This document shows positions 57,389-64,000 of a DNA stretch of 64,000 nucleotides, piece by piece. The DNA is from Sinorhizobium terangae (lineage in GTDB: Bacteria > Pseudomonadota > Alphaproteobacteria > Rhizobiales > Rhizobiaceae): contig NZ_WITC01000017.1 of NCBI RefSeq assembly GCF_009601505.1, forward strand, positions 1 to 64,000. The letters run 5' to 3'. The translations under genes were made by a program, and so were the position numbers. How positions within the stretch are numbered: the first letter of the stretch is position 1; each line of letters starts with the position of its first letter. The notes under the pieces are model-generated. The model saw only the letters and a list, made by a program, of their open reading frames with translations, had not been told where the DNA came from and searched no databases.

Positions 57389-58141
57389 TTACCGGCCGCC
57401 GCTGACGTTGAGAATTGCTCCCGTCACATAGGTCGCCTTATCCGACAGGAGATAGAGAATTGCATCGGCAACCTCGCCGGCCGTGCCGGGGCGTTGCACA
57501 GGGATCGAGGGCGCCATGTCGCGGGCGCGGTCCGGCAGTCCGCCGGATGCGTGAATGTCGGTGTCGATGATGCCGGGGCGCACCGCGTTCACGCGAATGC
57601 CCTCGGCCGCCACTTCACGCGCCAGGCCGACGGTGAAGGTGTCGATCGCACCCTTTGCGGCGGCATAGTCGACATATTGCCCCGGCGCGCCGAGCACGGC
57701 CGCGATGGAGGACAGGTTGACGATCGAACCGCCCCGCCCGCCGTGGCGCGTCGACATCCTGAGCACCGCTTCGGCCGCACAGCGGATCGAACCGGTCACG
57801 TTGACACGGAACATGCGGTCCAGCCGTTCCGGCGAAATCTCGTCGATGCGTTGTGGCGGGCCGACGATGCCGGCATTGTTGACGAGGCCGTCGAGGCTGC
57901 CAAAGGCTGCGTCGACCGCGGCGAAGATCGCCGTCACGCCGGCTTCGGAACCGACGTCGCCCTCGATGGCGATTGCGGCACTGCCCGCTGCCTCGACCGC
58001 TCGCACCACCTCATCCGCCGCCTGCCGGTTGGATGCATAGTTCACGGCGACGCGCCAGCCTTCGCTTGCCGCTGCGATGCAGACGGCAGCACCGATCCCG
58101 CGGCTGCCCCCCGTGACGAGAAGAACACGCTCGCCACTCAT
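57389..58141 (-). CDS. short-chain dehydrogenase/reductase
   Basis: 250 aa classical SDR: GGSRGIGAAV (residues 10-19), NNAGI, catalytic Ser in NLSSIAA, and YAAAK. The C-terminus TGAILNVSGGR is typical. Resembles FabG/glucose-dehydrogenase types; substrate unknown. The start overlaps the stop of the upstream secreted-protein gene by 4 bases, within the suc operon. Confidence 0.85.
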   Translation of the reverse strand: MSGERVLLVTGGSRGIGAAVCIAAASEGWRVAVNYASNRQAADEVVRAVEAAGSAAIAIEGDVGSEAGVTAIFAAVDAAFGSLDGLVNNAGIVGPPQRIDEISPERLDRMFRVNVTGSIRCAAEAVLRMSTRHGGRGGSIVNLSSIAAVLGAPGQYVDYAAAKGAIDTFTVGLAREVAAEGIRVNAVRPGIIDTDIHASGGLPDRARDMAPSIPVQRPGTAGEVADAILYLLSDKATYVTGAILNVSGGR

Positions 58142-58641
58142 GCAGCACATCCTTTGAACTCGAAGACGTCGGAGCTGTCGGCGTTCGCCTTGCCCTCGCC
58201 CCATGCGCTCGAAGTGCGCAGCGATGGGCCGAAACCGGGAAGCAGGATCTGCTCGGCCGCCGGGGCATCCTCCGCCAGAAGCAGGCCGATGCGGCCGGCC
58301 TTGTCGACCGTGTAGATCACGCCCTCCCAGACGGTGCAGGCCTCAAGCTCCGCGCCGGTGACGTCGCCCGTCGGGCAGTCATGCATGACGATCCCGTTCG
58401 CGCGCAGCGGCTCGCCGGACTGCATCACGACGCCATCGAGCGACAGGCGGGTCTTGCCGATCTTGACCTTGAAGTGATTGCTGGTGACGGCACTTTCCGA
58501 GCCGACCGGCTCGAACCGCAACTCGTAGGTGCCGGCAGGGTCGGCATAGATCGCCTGCGCCTGGGCGCACTCGTCCGCAAGGGCGGGTGCGGCGGCCAGG
58601 ATGGTCGCGAGCGAAGCCAGGAGAGCGTTCCGGCCCTTCAT
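58138..58641 (-). CDS. uncharacterised secreted protein
   Basis: 167 aa. Signal peptide MKGRNALLASLATILAAAPA ending LADE (cleavage about residue 22-23). The mature protein has cysteines at ECAQA, HDCPTG, EACTVW and the last residues KGCAA, likely forming two disulfides. Not assigned to a family. It lies 2 bases from lysE and overlaps the SDR gene by 4, so it is co-expressed with the suc operon. Confidence 0.65.
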   Translation of the reverse strand: MKGRNALLASLATILAAAPALADECAQAQAIYADPAGTYELRFEPVGSESAVTSNHFKVKIGKTRLSLDGVVMQSGEPLRANGIVMHDCPTGDVTGAELEACTVWEGVIYTVDKAGRIGLLLAEDAPAAEQILLPGFGPSLRTSSAWGEGKANADSSDVFEFKGCAA

Positions 58642-58643
58642 CG

Positions 58644-59282
58644 TCAGGCGGCCTTCTCCGTCGCGAGTTTCAACCCGAGCCCGATGAAGACCACGCCGCT
58701 TGCCCGGTCGATCCACTTGCTCGCCCGGGTGAAGGCGGCCCGCATGCGCGGTGTCGTCATGAACAGGCTGACACCGACGAACCAGAGGATCAGGCAACTC
58801 GCCATCACGAGGCCATAGCCGAACTTGACCATCATCGGCGTATGGGCGTTCACGACCGTCGAGAAGATCGACAGGAAGAAGAACACCGCCTTCGGGTTGA
58901 GCGCATTGGCGGCGAAGCCGAGGCCAAAGGCCTTCGCCGCCGACTGCTCGCTGCCTGCCCTGGCCTCTCCGGCATCGACTGCGATCTCCGTCTGGCCGGC
59001 GCGGAGCGCCTTGATGCCGATATAGACGAGGTAGGCGACGCCGCACCACTTGACGATGTTGAACAGATAGATCGACTGGGAAATGATCAGCCCCAGGCCG
59101 AGAATCGTATAGGTCACGTGGAACATCAGCGACGTGCCGATGCCGAAGGACGTGATGATGGCCTGGCGGCGCCCATGCACCAGCGACTGCCGCATCACCA
59201 TGGCGAGATCGGCACCGGGCGAGATGATGGCGAACGAGAAGATCGCCATCAGCGATGCGAGTTCGATCAGATAGTGGCTCAT
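58644..59282 (-). CDS. LysE/RhtB-family exporter
   Basis: 212 aa with six hydrophobic segments. The N-terminal FAIISPGADLAMVMRQSLVH is the family hallmark, with GFAANALNPKAVFFFLSIF in the middle. It exports amino acids or related compounds; substrate unknown. Overlaps the VOC gene by 4 bases. Confidence 0.88.
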   Translation of the reverse strand: MSHYLIELASLMAIFSFAIISPGADLAMVMRQSLVHGRRQAIITSFGIGTSLMFHVTYTILGLGLIISQSIYLFNIVKWCGVAYLVYIGIKALRAGQTEIAVDAGEARAGSEQSAAKAFGLGFAANALNPKAVFFFLSIFSTVVNAHTPMMVKFGYGLVMASCLILWFVGVSLFMTTPRMRAAFTRASKWIDRASGVVFIGLGLKLATEKAA

Positions 59283-59704
59283 GACTTTGCGACCGGTGCG
59301 TTGAGGGCCCAGATGTGGCCGAAGGGATCCTGAATGCGCGCATAGCGTGCTTGCCAGAACGTATCCTGCGGTTCCATCACTGTGGATGCCCCGGCGGCAA
59401 TCGCCCTGGCATAGGCCTGATCGACCTCTTCCGCCTTCGGAAGGTTGATATTGATCGCGACGCTGGCGCCGCCCGCCGTCTTGGGCGAGCTGATGCTCAT
59501 GCCGAATTCCGGAAACTCGTCATGCAGCATGATCTCGCCGCCGAAGAGGGCGAGATTGGCGTGCATGACGCGCTTGCCGTCCTCGGCCATCTGGTGAAAC
59601 GTGTTTACCGCGCCGAACGCCTTTTCGTAAAAGGCGATGGCGGCAAGGCCGTCCTTTACGCAGATATGCGCCTGGATCGGGGGAACGTTCGGTTCGAATG
59701 CCAT
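59279..59704 (-). CDS. VOC family protein, PhnB-like
   Basis: 141 aa. Vicinal oxygen chelate fold: AHICVKDGLAAIAFYEKAFG at the N-terminus and RIQDPFGHIWALN at the C-terminus. Similar in type to the protein at 3277-3753. Member of the packed suc-lpdA unit; function unknown. Confidence 0.78.
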   Translation of the reverse strand: MAFEPNVPPIQAHICVKDGLAAIAFYEKAFGAVNTFHQMAEDGKRVMHANLALFGGEIMLHDEFPEFGMSISSPKTAGGASVAININLPKAEEVDQAYARAIAAGASTVMEPQDTFWQARYARIQDPFGHIWALNAPVAKS

Positions 59705-59719
59705 GCTTTTCTCCTCCGT

Positions 59720-60109
59720 CTAGATGAGAATGCCCGCAAGGATCAGCGCCAGCCCTACTGCCGATACAGCCCAGATCGCCGAGCGAATGCGCCCGAGCCC
59801 GCCGACATAGACCGGCAGATAGGAGGCGCGCGCCCAGAACCAGATTGCGGCGCCCCACTGCGTCAGCAGTCCACTGCGCCCGGTGAACTCTACCACGACC
59901 ACCAGCACGATGAAGATCGGGTAGGTCTCATGAAAGTTGCGAAGCGCGCGGCCGGCGCGCGCCGTCAGCATGTTCGGCTGTTCTTCCCGATCGCGGTTGG
60001 GATCCTGGTCGATGACGCCGTGCTGCAAGCGATAGGCACCAGCCTGCGCCAGCATGTAGATGAAAGCCAGCACCGCGCTGGCGAGCAGGTAGATCAATTC
60101 CAGCGACAT
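59720..60109 (-). CDS. MAPEG family membrane protein
   Basis: 129 aa with four helices: LIYLLASAVLAFIYMLAQA, FIVLVVVVEFTG, a short helix at AIWFWARASYLPVYVGG, and AVSAVGLALILAGIL. RALRNFHETYPIF and the ARASYLPVY block match the MAPEG family of glutathione- or eicosanoid-type membrane enzymes. Role unknown. 51 bases after sucB. Confidence 0.8.
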   Translation of the reverse strand: MSLELIYLLASAVLAFIYMLAQAGAYRLQHGVIDQDPNRDREEQPNMLTARAGRALRNFHETYPIFIVLVVVVEFTGRSGLLTQWGAAIWFWARASYLPVYVGGLGRIRSAIWAVSAVGLALILAGILI

Positions 60110-60160
60110 CCGCGCACCCGGAAGAAGAAGGGGGGGCTGCTTGTCGTGCCCCCGCCTGTC

Positions 60161-61402
60161 TTAGAGATCGAGCACCAGCCGCTCCGGATCTTCCAGGCTT
60201 TCCTTGACGCGCACCAGGAAGGTGACCGCTTCCTTGCCGTCGACGATGCGGTGATCGTAGGAAAGCGCCAGATACATCATCGGACGGATGACGACCTGTC
60301 CGCCGATCGCAACCGGGCGGTCCTGGATCTTGTGCATGCCGAGGATGCCGGACTGCGGCGCGTTGAGGATCGGCGAAGACATCAGCGAGCCATAGACACC
60401 GCCGTTCGAGATGGTGAAGGTGCCGCCCTGCATGTCGGCCATCGACAGCACACCATCGCGGGCAGCCTTGCCGAGGCGACCGATTTCCTTCTCGATCTCG
60501 GCGATCGACATCTGGTCGGCATCGCGCACGATCGGCACGACGAGGCCCTTGTCGGTGCCGACGGCGACGCCGATGTGGCAGAAGTTCTTGTAGATGATGT
60601 CGGTGCCGTCGATTTCGGCGTTGACCGCCGGAAGCTCCTTCAGCGCATGGGTGACGGCCTTGGTGAAGAAGCCCATGAAGCCAAGCTTGACGCCGTGCTT
60701 CTTCTCGAAGATGTCCTTGTACTTGTTGCGGAGGCTCATCACCGCGCTCATGTCCACCTCGTTGTAGGTGGTGAGCATCGCGGCCGTGTTCTGTGCATCC
60801 TTGAGGCGCTTGGCGATCGTCTGACGCAGCCGCGTCATCTTGACCCGTTCTTCGCGAAGGGCATCCTCGGCCGGCGCCGGCGCACGCGCCTGAACCTTCG
60901 CCGGTTCGGCGGCGGGAGCGGAAACGCCCTTGGCAAGGGCAGCGATCACGTCACCCTTCAGCACCTGGCCACGCTTGCCGGAACCGTCGATCTGGTCGGC
61001 GGCGAGGTTGTTTTCCGCGATGAGCTTGGCGGCAGCCGGAGCCGGCGGCATCGACGTCGGCGCCTGCTTCGCCGGCGCTGCAGCGGCAGGCTGCGGGGCC
61101 GGAGCGGCGGCAGCGGGTTCAGGCTTTTTCTCCGCCGGAGCGGGAGCTGCGGCCGCAGCACCGGCGCCTTCGGCGATCTGGCCGAGCAGCGCACCGAGGC
61201 CGACGGTCTCGCCCGCCTGCGCCACGATTTCGGAGAGCGTGCCGGCCGCCGGTGCCGGCACTTCGATCGTTACCTTGTCGGTCTCGAGCTCGAGGATCGG
61301 TTCGTCGGCCTTGATCGCATCGCCGACCTTCTTGAACCAGGTGCCGACGGTCGCTTCGCTGACGGATTCGCCAAGAGTGGGAACGCGGATTTCTGTTGCC
61401 AT
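60161..61402 (-). CDS. sucB: 2-oxoglutarate dehydrogenase E2 (dihydrolipoyl succinyltransferase)
   Basis: 413 aa. One lipoyl domain with Lys43 ([13 protein letters not shown]), an Ala/Pro-rich linker (about 80-115), a peripheral subunit-binding domain ([20 protein letters not shown]) and the catalytic acyltransferase domain ending in [16 protein letters not shown]. Forms the core of the TCA-cycle complex with SucA and LpdA. Confidence 0.96.
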   Translation of the reverse strand: MATEIRVPTLGESVSEATVGTWFKKVGDAIKADEPILELETDKVTIEVPAPAAGTLSEIVAQAGETVGLGALLGQIAEGAGAAAAAPAPAEKKPEPAAAAPAPQPAAAAPAKQAPTSMPPAPAAAKLIAENNLAADQIDGSGKRGQVLKGDVIAALAKGVSAPAAEPAKVQARAPAPAEDALREERVKMTRLRQTIAKRLKDAQNTAAMLTTYNEVDMSAVMSLRNKYKDIFEKKHGVKLGFMGFFTKAVTHALKELPAVNAEIDGTDIIYKNFCHIGVAVGTDKGLVVPIVRDADQMSIAEIEKEIGRLGKAARDGVLSMADMQGGTFTISNGGVYGSLMSSPILNAPQSGILGMHKIQDRPVAIGGQVVIRPMMYLALSYDHRIVDGKEAVTFLVRVKESLEDPERLVLDL

Positions 61403-61450
61403 GATTTTTGTTCCGTTGATCAGATATCTGTTTCTAGCTCTTTGAGTTAC

Positions 61451-61494
61451 GCACTTCCGGACGGAAAACCGCTATGCACTTTTCCTGGAAGTGC
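61451..61494. repeat. palindromic intergenic element between sucA and sucB
   Basis: GCACTTCC (61451-61458) and GGAAGTGC (61487-61494) are inverted, with TTTTCC/GGAAAA words inside. It fills the middle of the 122-base sucA-sucB gap and looks like another rhizobial repeat type. It may moderate read-through to sucB. Confidence 0.5.
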
Positions 61495-61524
61495 TCCAGC
61501 GATTGGCAGACCGTGGGGAGCCGA

Positions 61525-64000
61525 TCAGCCCCCCAGCGCGTCCTCGAGGAAGGCGGCAAGCTGCGCCAGGTGCTTCGACATCAGGCCGGTTGCCGGCGAA
61601 GCGGCGGCCGGACGGCCGGTGTAGCGCACCCGCTGATACTTGGCATCGATATGGGCGAGCACCCATTCGAGATAGGGATCGATGAACGACCATGCGCCCA
61701 TGTTCTTCGGTTCTTCCTGGCACCACACCATCTCCGCATTGCGGAAACGGCTGAGCTCGTTGATCAGCGCCTTGGCCGGGAACGGATAGAGCTGCTCGAC
61801 GCGCAGCAGGTAGATATCGTCGATGCCGCGCTTTTCGCGTTCCTCGAGCAGGTCGTAATAGACCTTGCCGGTGCAGAGCACTACGCGGCGGATCTTCGAA
61901 TCCTTCTGTAGCTTGATCGGGCCGTCCTTGATGACTTCCGCATCGTCCCAGAGCAGCCGGTGGAAGGAGCTCTCGCCCGCCATTTCGGAAAGGCTGGAGA
62001 CCGCCCGCTTGTGGCGCAGAAGCGACTTCGGCGTCATCAGGATCAGCGGCTTGCGGAAGTCGCGCTTCACCTGGCGGCGCAGGATGTGGAAGTAGTTCGC
62101 CGGCGTGGTGACGTTGGCGACCTGCATGTTGTCTTCCGCGCAGAGCTGCAGGAAGCGTTCGAGCCGTGCGGAGGAGTGCTCCGGCCCCTGGCCTTCATAG
62201 CCGTGCGGCAGCAGGCAGACGAGACCGGACATGCGCAGCCACTTGCGTTCGCCCGACGAGATGAACTGGTCGAAGACCACCTGAGCGCCGTTGGCGAAGT
62301 CGCCGAACTGGGCTTCCCACAGCGTCAGTGCATTCGGACGGGCAAGCGAATAGCCGTATTCGAAGCCGAGCACCGCCTCTTCCGAGAGCATCGAGTTGAT
62401 GACCTCGTAGCGCGCCTGAGTCGGCGACAGGTTGGCGAGCGGAATGTAGCGCTCTTCCGTCTGCTGATCATAAAGAACCGAGTGGCGTTGCGAGAACGTG
62501 CCGCGCTCGCAGTCCTGGCCGGAGAGGCGGATCTTCGTGCCCTCGGTGACGAGCGTGCCGAAGGCGAGCGCTTCCGCCATTGCCCAGTCGATCCCCTCAC
62601 CGGTCTGCACCATGCTGGCGCGGTTTTCCATGAATCGCTGGATCGTGCGGTGGGCGTTGAAGCCGGCCGGGATCTCCGAGATCTTGCGACCGACTTCCTT
62701 CAGCTGCTTCATCGGCACCGAGGTCTTGCCGCGGCGCTGCTCATCCTGGTTGTCGGCCGTGCGAAGGCCCGACCAGACGCCGTCGAGCCAGTCGGCCTTG
62801 TTCGGCTTGTAGGACTGGCCTATCTCGAACTCCTGCTCGAGATGAGCGCGCCAGTCCGCCTTCATCTTCTCGGCCTCGCCCTCGGTCATCAGACCTTCGG
62901 CGATCAGCCGTTCCGAATAGAGCTGGACGACCGTCTTGTGGGCGCGGATGGCCTTGTACATCTTCGGCTGCGTGAACGCCGGCTCGTCGCCCTCGTTGTG
63001 GCCGAAGCGGCGGTAGCAGAACATGTCGACGACGACCGGCTTGTGGAACTTCATCCGGAACTCGGTCGCGACCTTGGCCGCGTAGACGACGGCTTCCGGA
63101 TCATCGCCATTCACGTGGAAGATCGGCGCTTCGATCATCTTCGCCACGTCCGACGGATAGGGCGAGGAGCGCGAGAAGGCCGGGTTCGTGGTGAAGCCGA
63201 TCTGGTTGTTGATGATGAAGTGCACGGTACCGGCAACGCGGTGGCCGCGCAGGCCGGAGAGGCCGAGGATTTCTGCGATGACGCCCTGGCCGGCGAAGGC
63301 CGCGTCGCCATGGAGCAGCATCGGCATGACCTTGACGCGTTCGCGCAGCGGAATGATGTCGCCTTCGAACACGGTCGCGATCTGATCCTGCTTGGCGCGC
63401 GCCTTGCCCATGACGACCGGGTTGACGATCTCGAGATGCGACGGGTTCGCGGTCAACGACAGGTGCACCTTGTTACCGTCGAATTCCCGGTCGGACGAGG
63501 CGCCGAGATGGTATTTCACGTCGCCGGAGCCTTCGACGTCGTCCGGTGCGTAGGAGCCGCCCTTGAATTCGTGGAAGATGGCGCGATGCGGCTTCGCCAT
63601 GACCTGGGAGAGAACGTTCAGTCGGCCGCGGTGGGCCATGCCGAGGACGATCTCCTTGAGGCCGAGCTGGCCGCCGCGCTTGATGATTTGTTCGAGCGCC
63701 GGGATCAGCGATTCGCCGCCGTCAAGGCCGAAGCGCTTGGTGCCCTTGTACTTGACGTCGATGAACTGCTCGAAGCCCTCGGCTTCGATGAGCTTCTGCA
63801 GGATCGCCCGCTTGCCCTCGGGCGTGAATTCGACGCCCTTGTCCGGTCCCTCGATCCGCTCCTGGATCCAGGCCTTCTCTTCCGGGTTGGACATGTGCAT
63901 GAACTCGACGCCGATCGTCGAGCAATAGGTCCGCTCGAGGATTTCGACCATTTCGCGCACGGTCGCGTATTCGAGGCCGAGAACGTTGTCGATGAAGATC
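61525..64000 (-). CDS. sucA: 2-oxoglutarate dehydrogenase E1 (5' end outside window)
   Basis: About 825 C-terminal residues are present; the frame stays open to the window edge, so the start lies beyond 64000. Thiamine-diphosphate enzyme that decarboxylates 2-oxoglutarate. Seen: IGVEFMHMSNPEEKAWIQ, GMAHRGRLNVLSQVMAKP, HLGASSDREF, HVNGDDPEAVVYAAKVA, RRFGHNEGDEPAFTQPKMY and the C-terminal QEEPKNMGAW. First visible gene of the sucA-sucB...lpdA unit. Confidence 0.96.
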   Translation of the reverse strand, partial: IFIDNVLGLEYATVREMVEILERTYCSTIGVEFMHMSNPEEKAWIQERIEGPDKGVEFTPEGKRAILQKLIEAEGFEQFIDVKYKGTKRFGLDGGESLIPALEQIIKRGGQLGLKEIVLGMAHRGRLNVLSQVMAKPHRAIFHEFKGGSYAPDDVEGSGDVKYHLGASSDREFDGNKVHLSLTANPSHLEIVNPVVMGKARAKQDQIATVFEGDIIPLRERVKVMPMLLHGDAAFAGQGVIAEILGLSGLRGHRVAGTVHFIINNQIGFTTNPAFSRSSPYPSDVAKMIEAPIFHVNGDDPEAVVYAAKVATEFRMKFHKPVVVDMFCYRRFGHNEGDEPAFTQPKMYKAIRAHKTVVQLYSERLIAEGLMTEGEAEKMKADWRAHLEQEFEIGQSYKPNKADWLDGVWSGLRTADNQDEQRRGKTSVPMKQLKEVGRKISEIPAGFNAHRTIQRFMENRASMVQTGEGIDWAMAEALAFGTLVTEGTKIRLSGQDCERGTFSQRHSVLYDQQTEERYIPLANLSPTQARYEVINSMLSEEAVLGFEYGYSLARPNALTLWEAQFGDFANGAQVVFDQFISSGERKWLRMSGLVCLLPHGYEGQGPEHSSARLERFLQLCAEDNMQVANVTTPANYFHILRRQVKRDFRKPLILMTPKSLLRHKRAVSSLSEMAGESSFHRLLWDDAEVIKDGPIKLQKDSKIRRVVLCTGKVYYDLLEEREKRGIDDIYLLRVEQLYPFPAKALINELSRFRNAEMVWCQEEPKNMGAWSFIDPYLEWVLAHIDAKYQRVRYTGRPAAASPATGLMSKHLAQLAAFLEDALGG

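Overview
The window reads as a stretch of a Sinorhizobium/Ensifer-type alphaproteobacterial chromosome. It is GC-rich and densely packed. It has an alphaproteobacterial atpHAGDC operon lacking atpIBEF, a Mur-sitABCD manganese locus with a Mur-type palindrome, a rhizobial glpDSTPQUV glycerol-uptake operon, sucA-sucB...lpdA, and several families of short rhizobial palindromic intergenic repeats. Gene order also resembles the S. meliloti chromosome, but that is from memory and no comparison was run. I see no rRNA or tRNA gene, CRISPR array, transposase or prophage.

Layout. 1-3141: C-terminal part of a TamB-like envelope protein. 3277-7483: a VOC protein, an Lrp-type regulator divergent from an arginase and ornithine aminotransferase pair (arginine catabolism), and an orphan CheW. 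7595-13802 (minus): NAD-dependent molybdenum formate dehydrogenase fdsG-fdsB-fdsA-fdhD-fdsD, with a LysR regulator upstream at 14043-14957 and then an SDR. 16120-24722: GlpR and glpD-S-T-P-Q-U-V, in which the two ATPases have complementary defects. 25059-28322: a purine/xanthine-type permease preceded by a compact riboswitch-like hairpin, a deaminase and an EamA exporter. 28330-32429: mur and sitABCD. 32465-34483: a large acyltransferase of lower GC.

34783-38596: an operon of Fe-type alcohol dehydrogenase, aldehyde dehydrogenase and an enolase-superfamily dehydratase or racemase, divergent from a LysR regulator; it looks like a catabolic pathway of unknown substrate. 39839-42397: an unknown membrane-anchored protein, and an Lrp regulator divergent from a saccharopine-dehydrogenase-like enzyme. 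42936-48005 (minus): the F1 ATP synthase operon. 48255-55871: a small membrane protein, priA, a transaldolase of the FSA type, a PlsC-like acyltransferase, xerC, a TraB/GumN protein between two repeat copies, and a DUF2867 protein. 55958-64000 (minus): sucA (cut by the window end), sucB, five small genes, and lpdA in one packed transcription unit.

How it works together. Much of the window is central carbon and energy metabolism: glycerol entry to DHAP, formate oxidation to NADH, arginine to glutamate semialdehyde, the 2-oxoglutarate dehydrogenase step and ATP synthase. Local regulators sit beside the catabolic units (GlpR, LysR, Lrp, Mur). Most of the window is ordinary core genome. The observations I rate highest are the asymmetric GlpS/GlpT ATPase pair, the riboswitch-like element before the permease, a repeated element carrying a ribosome-binding site and a mini-ORF, and the uncharacterised alcohol/aldehyde/enolase operon.
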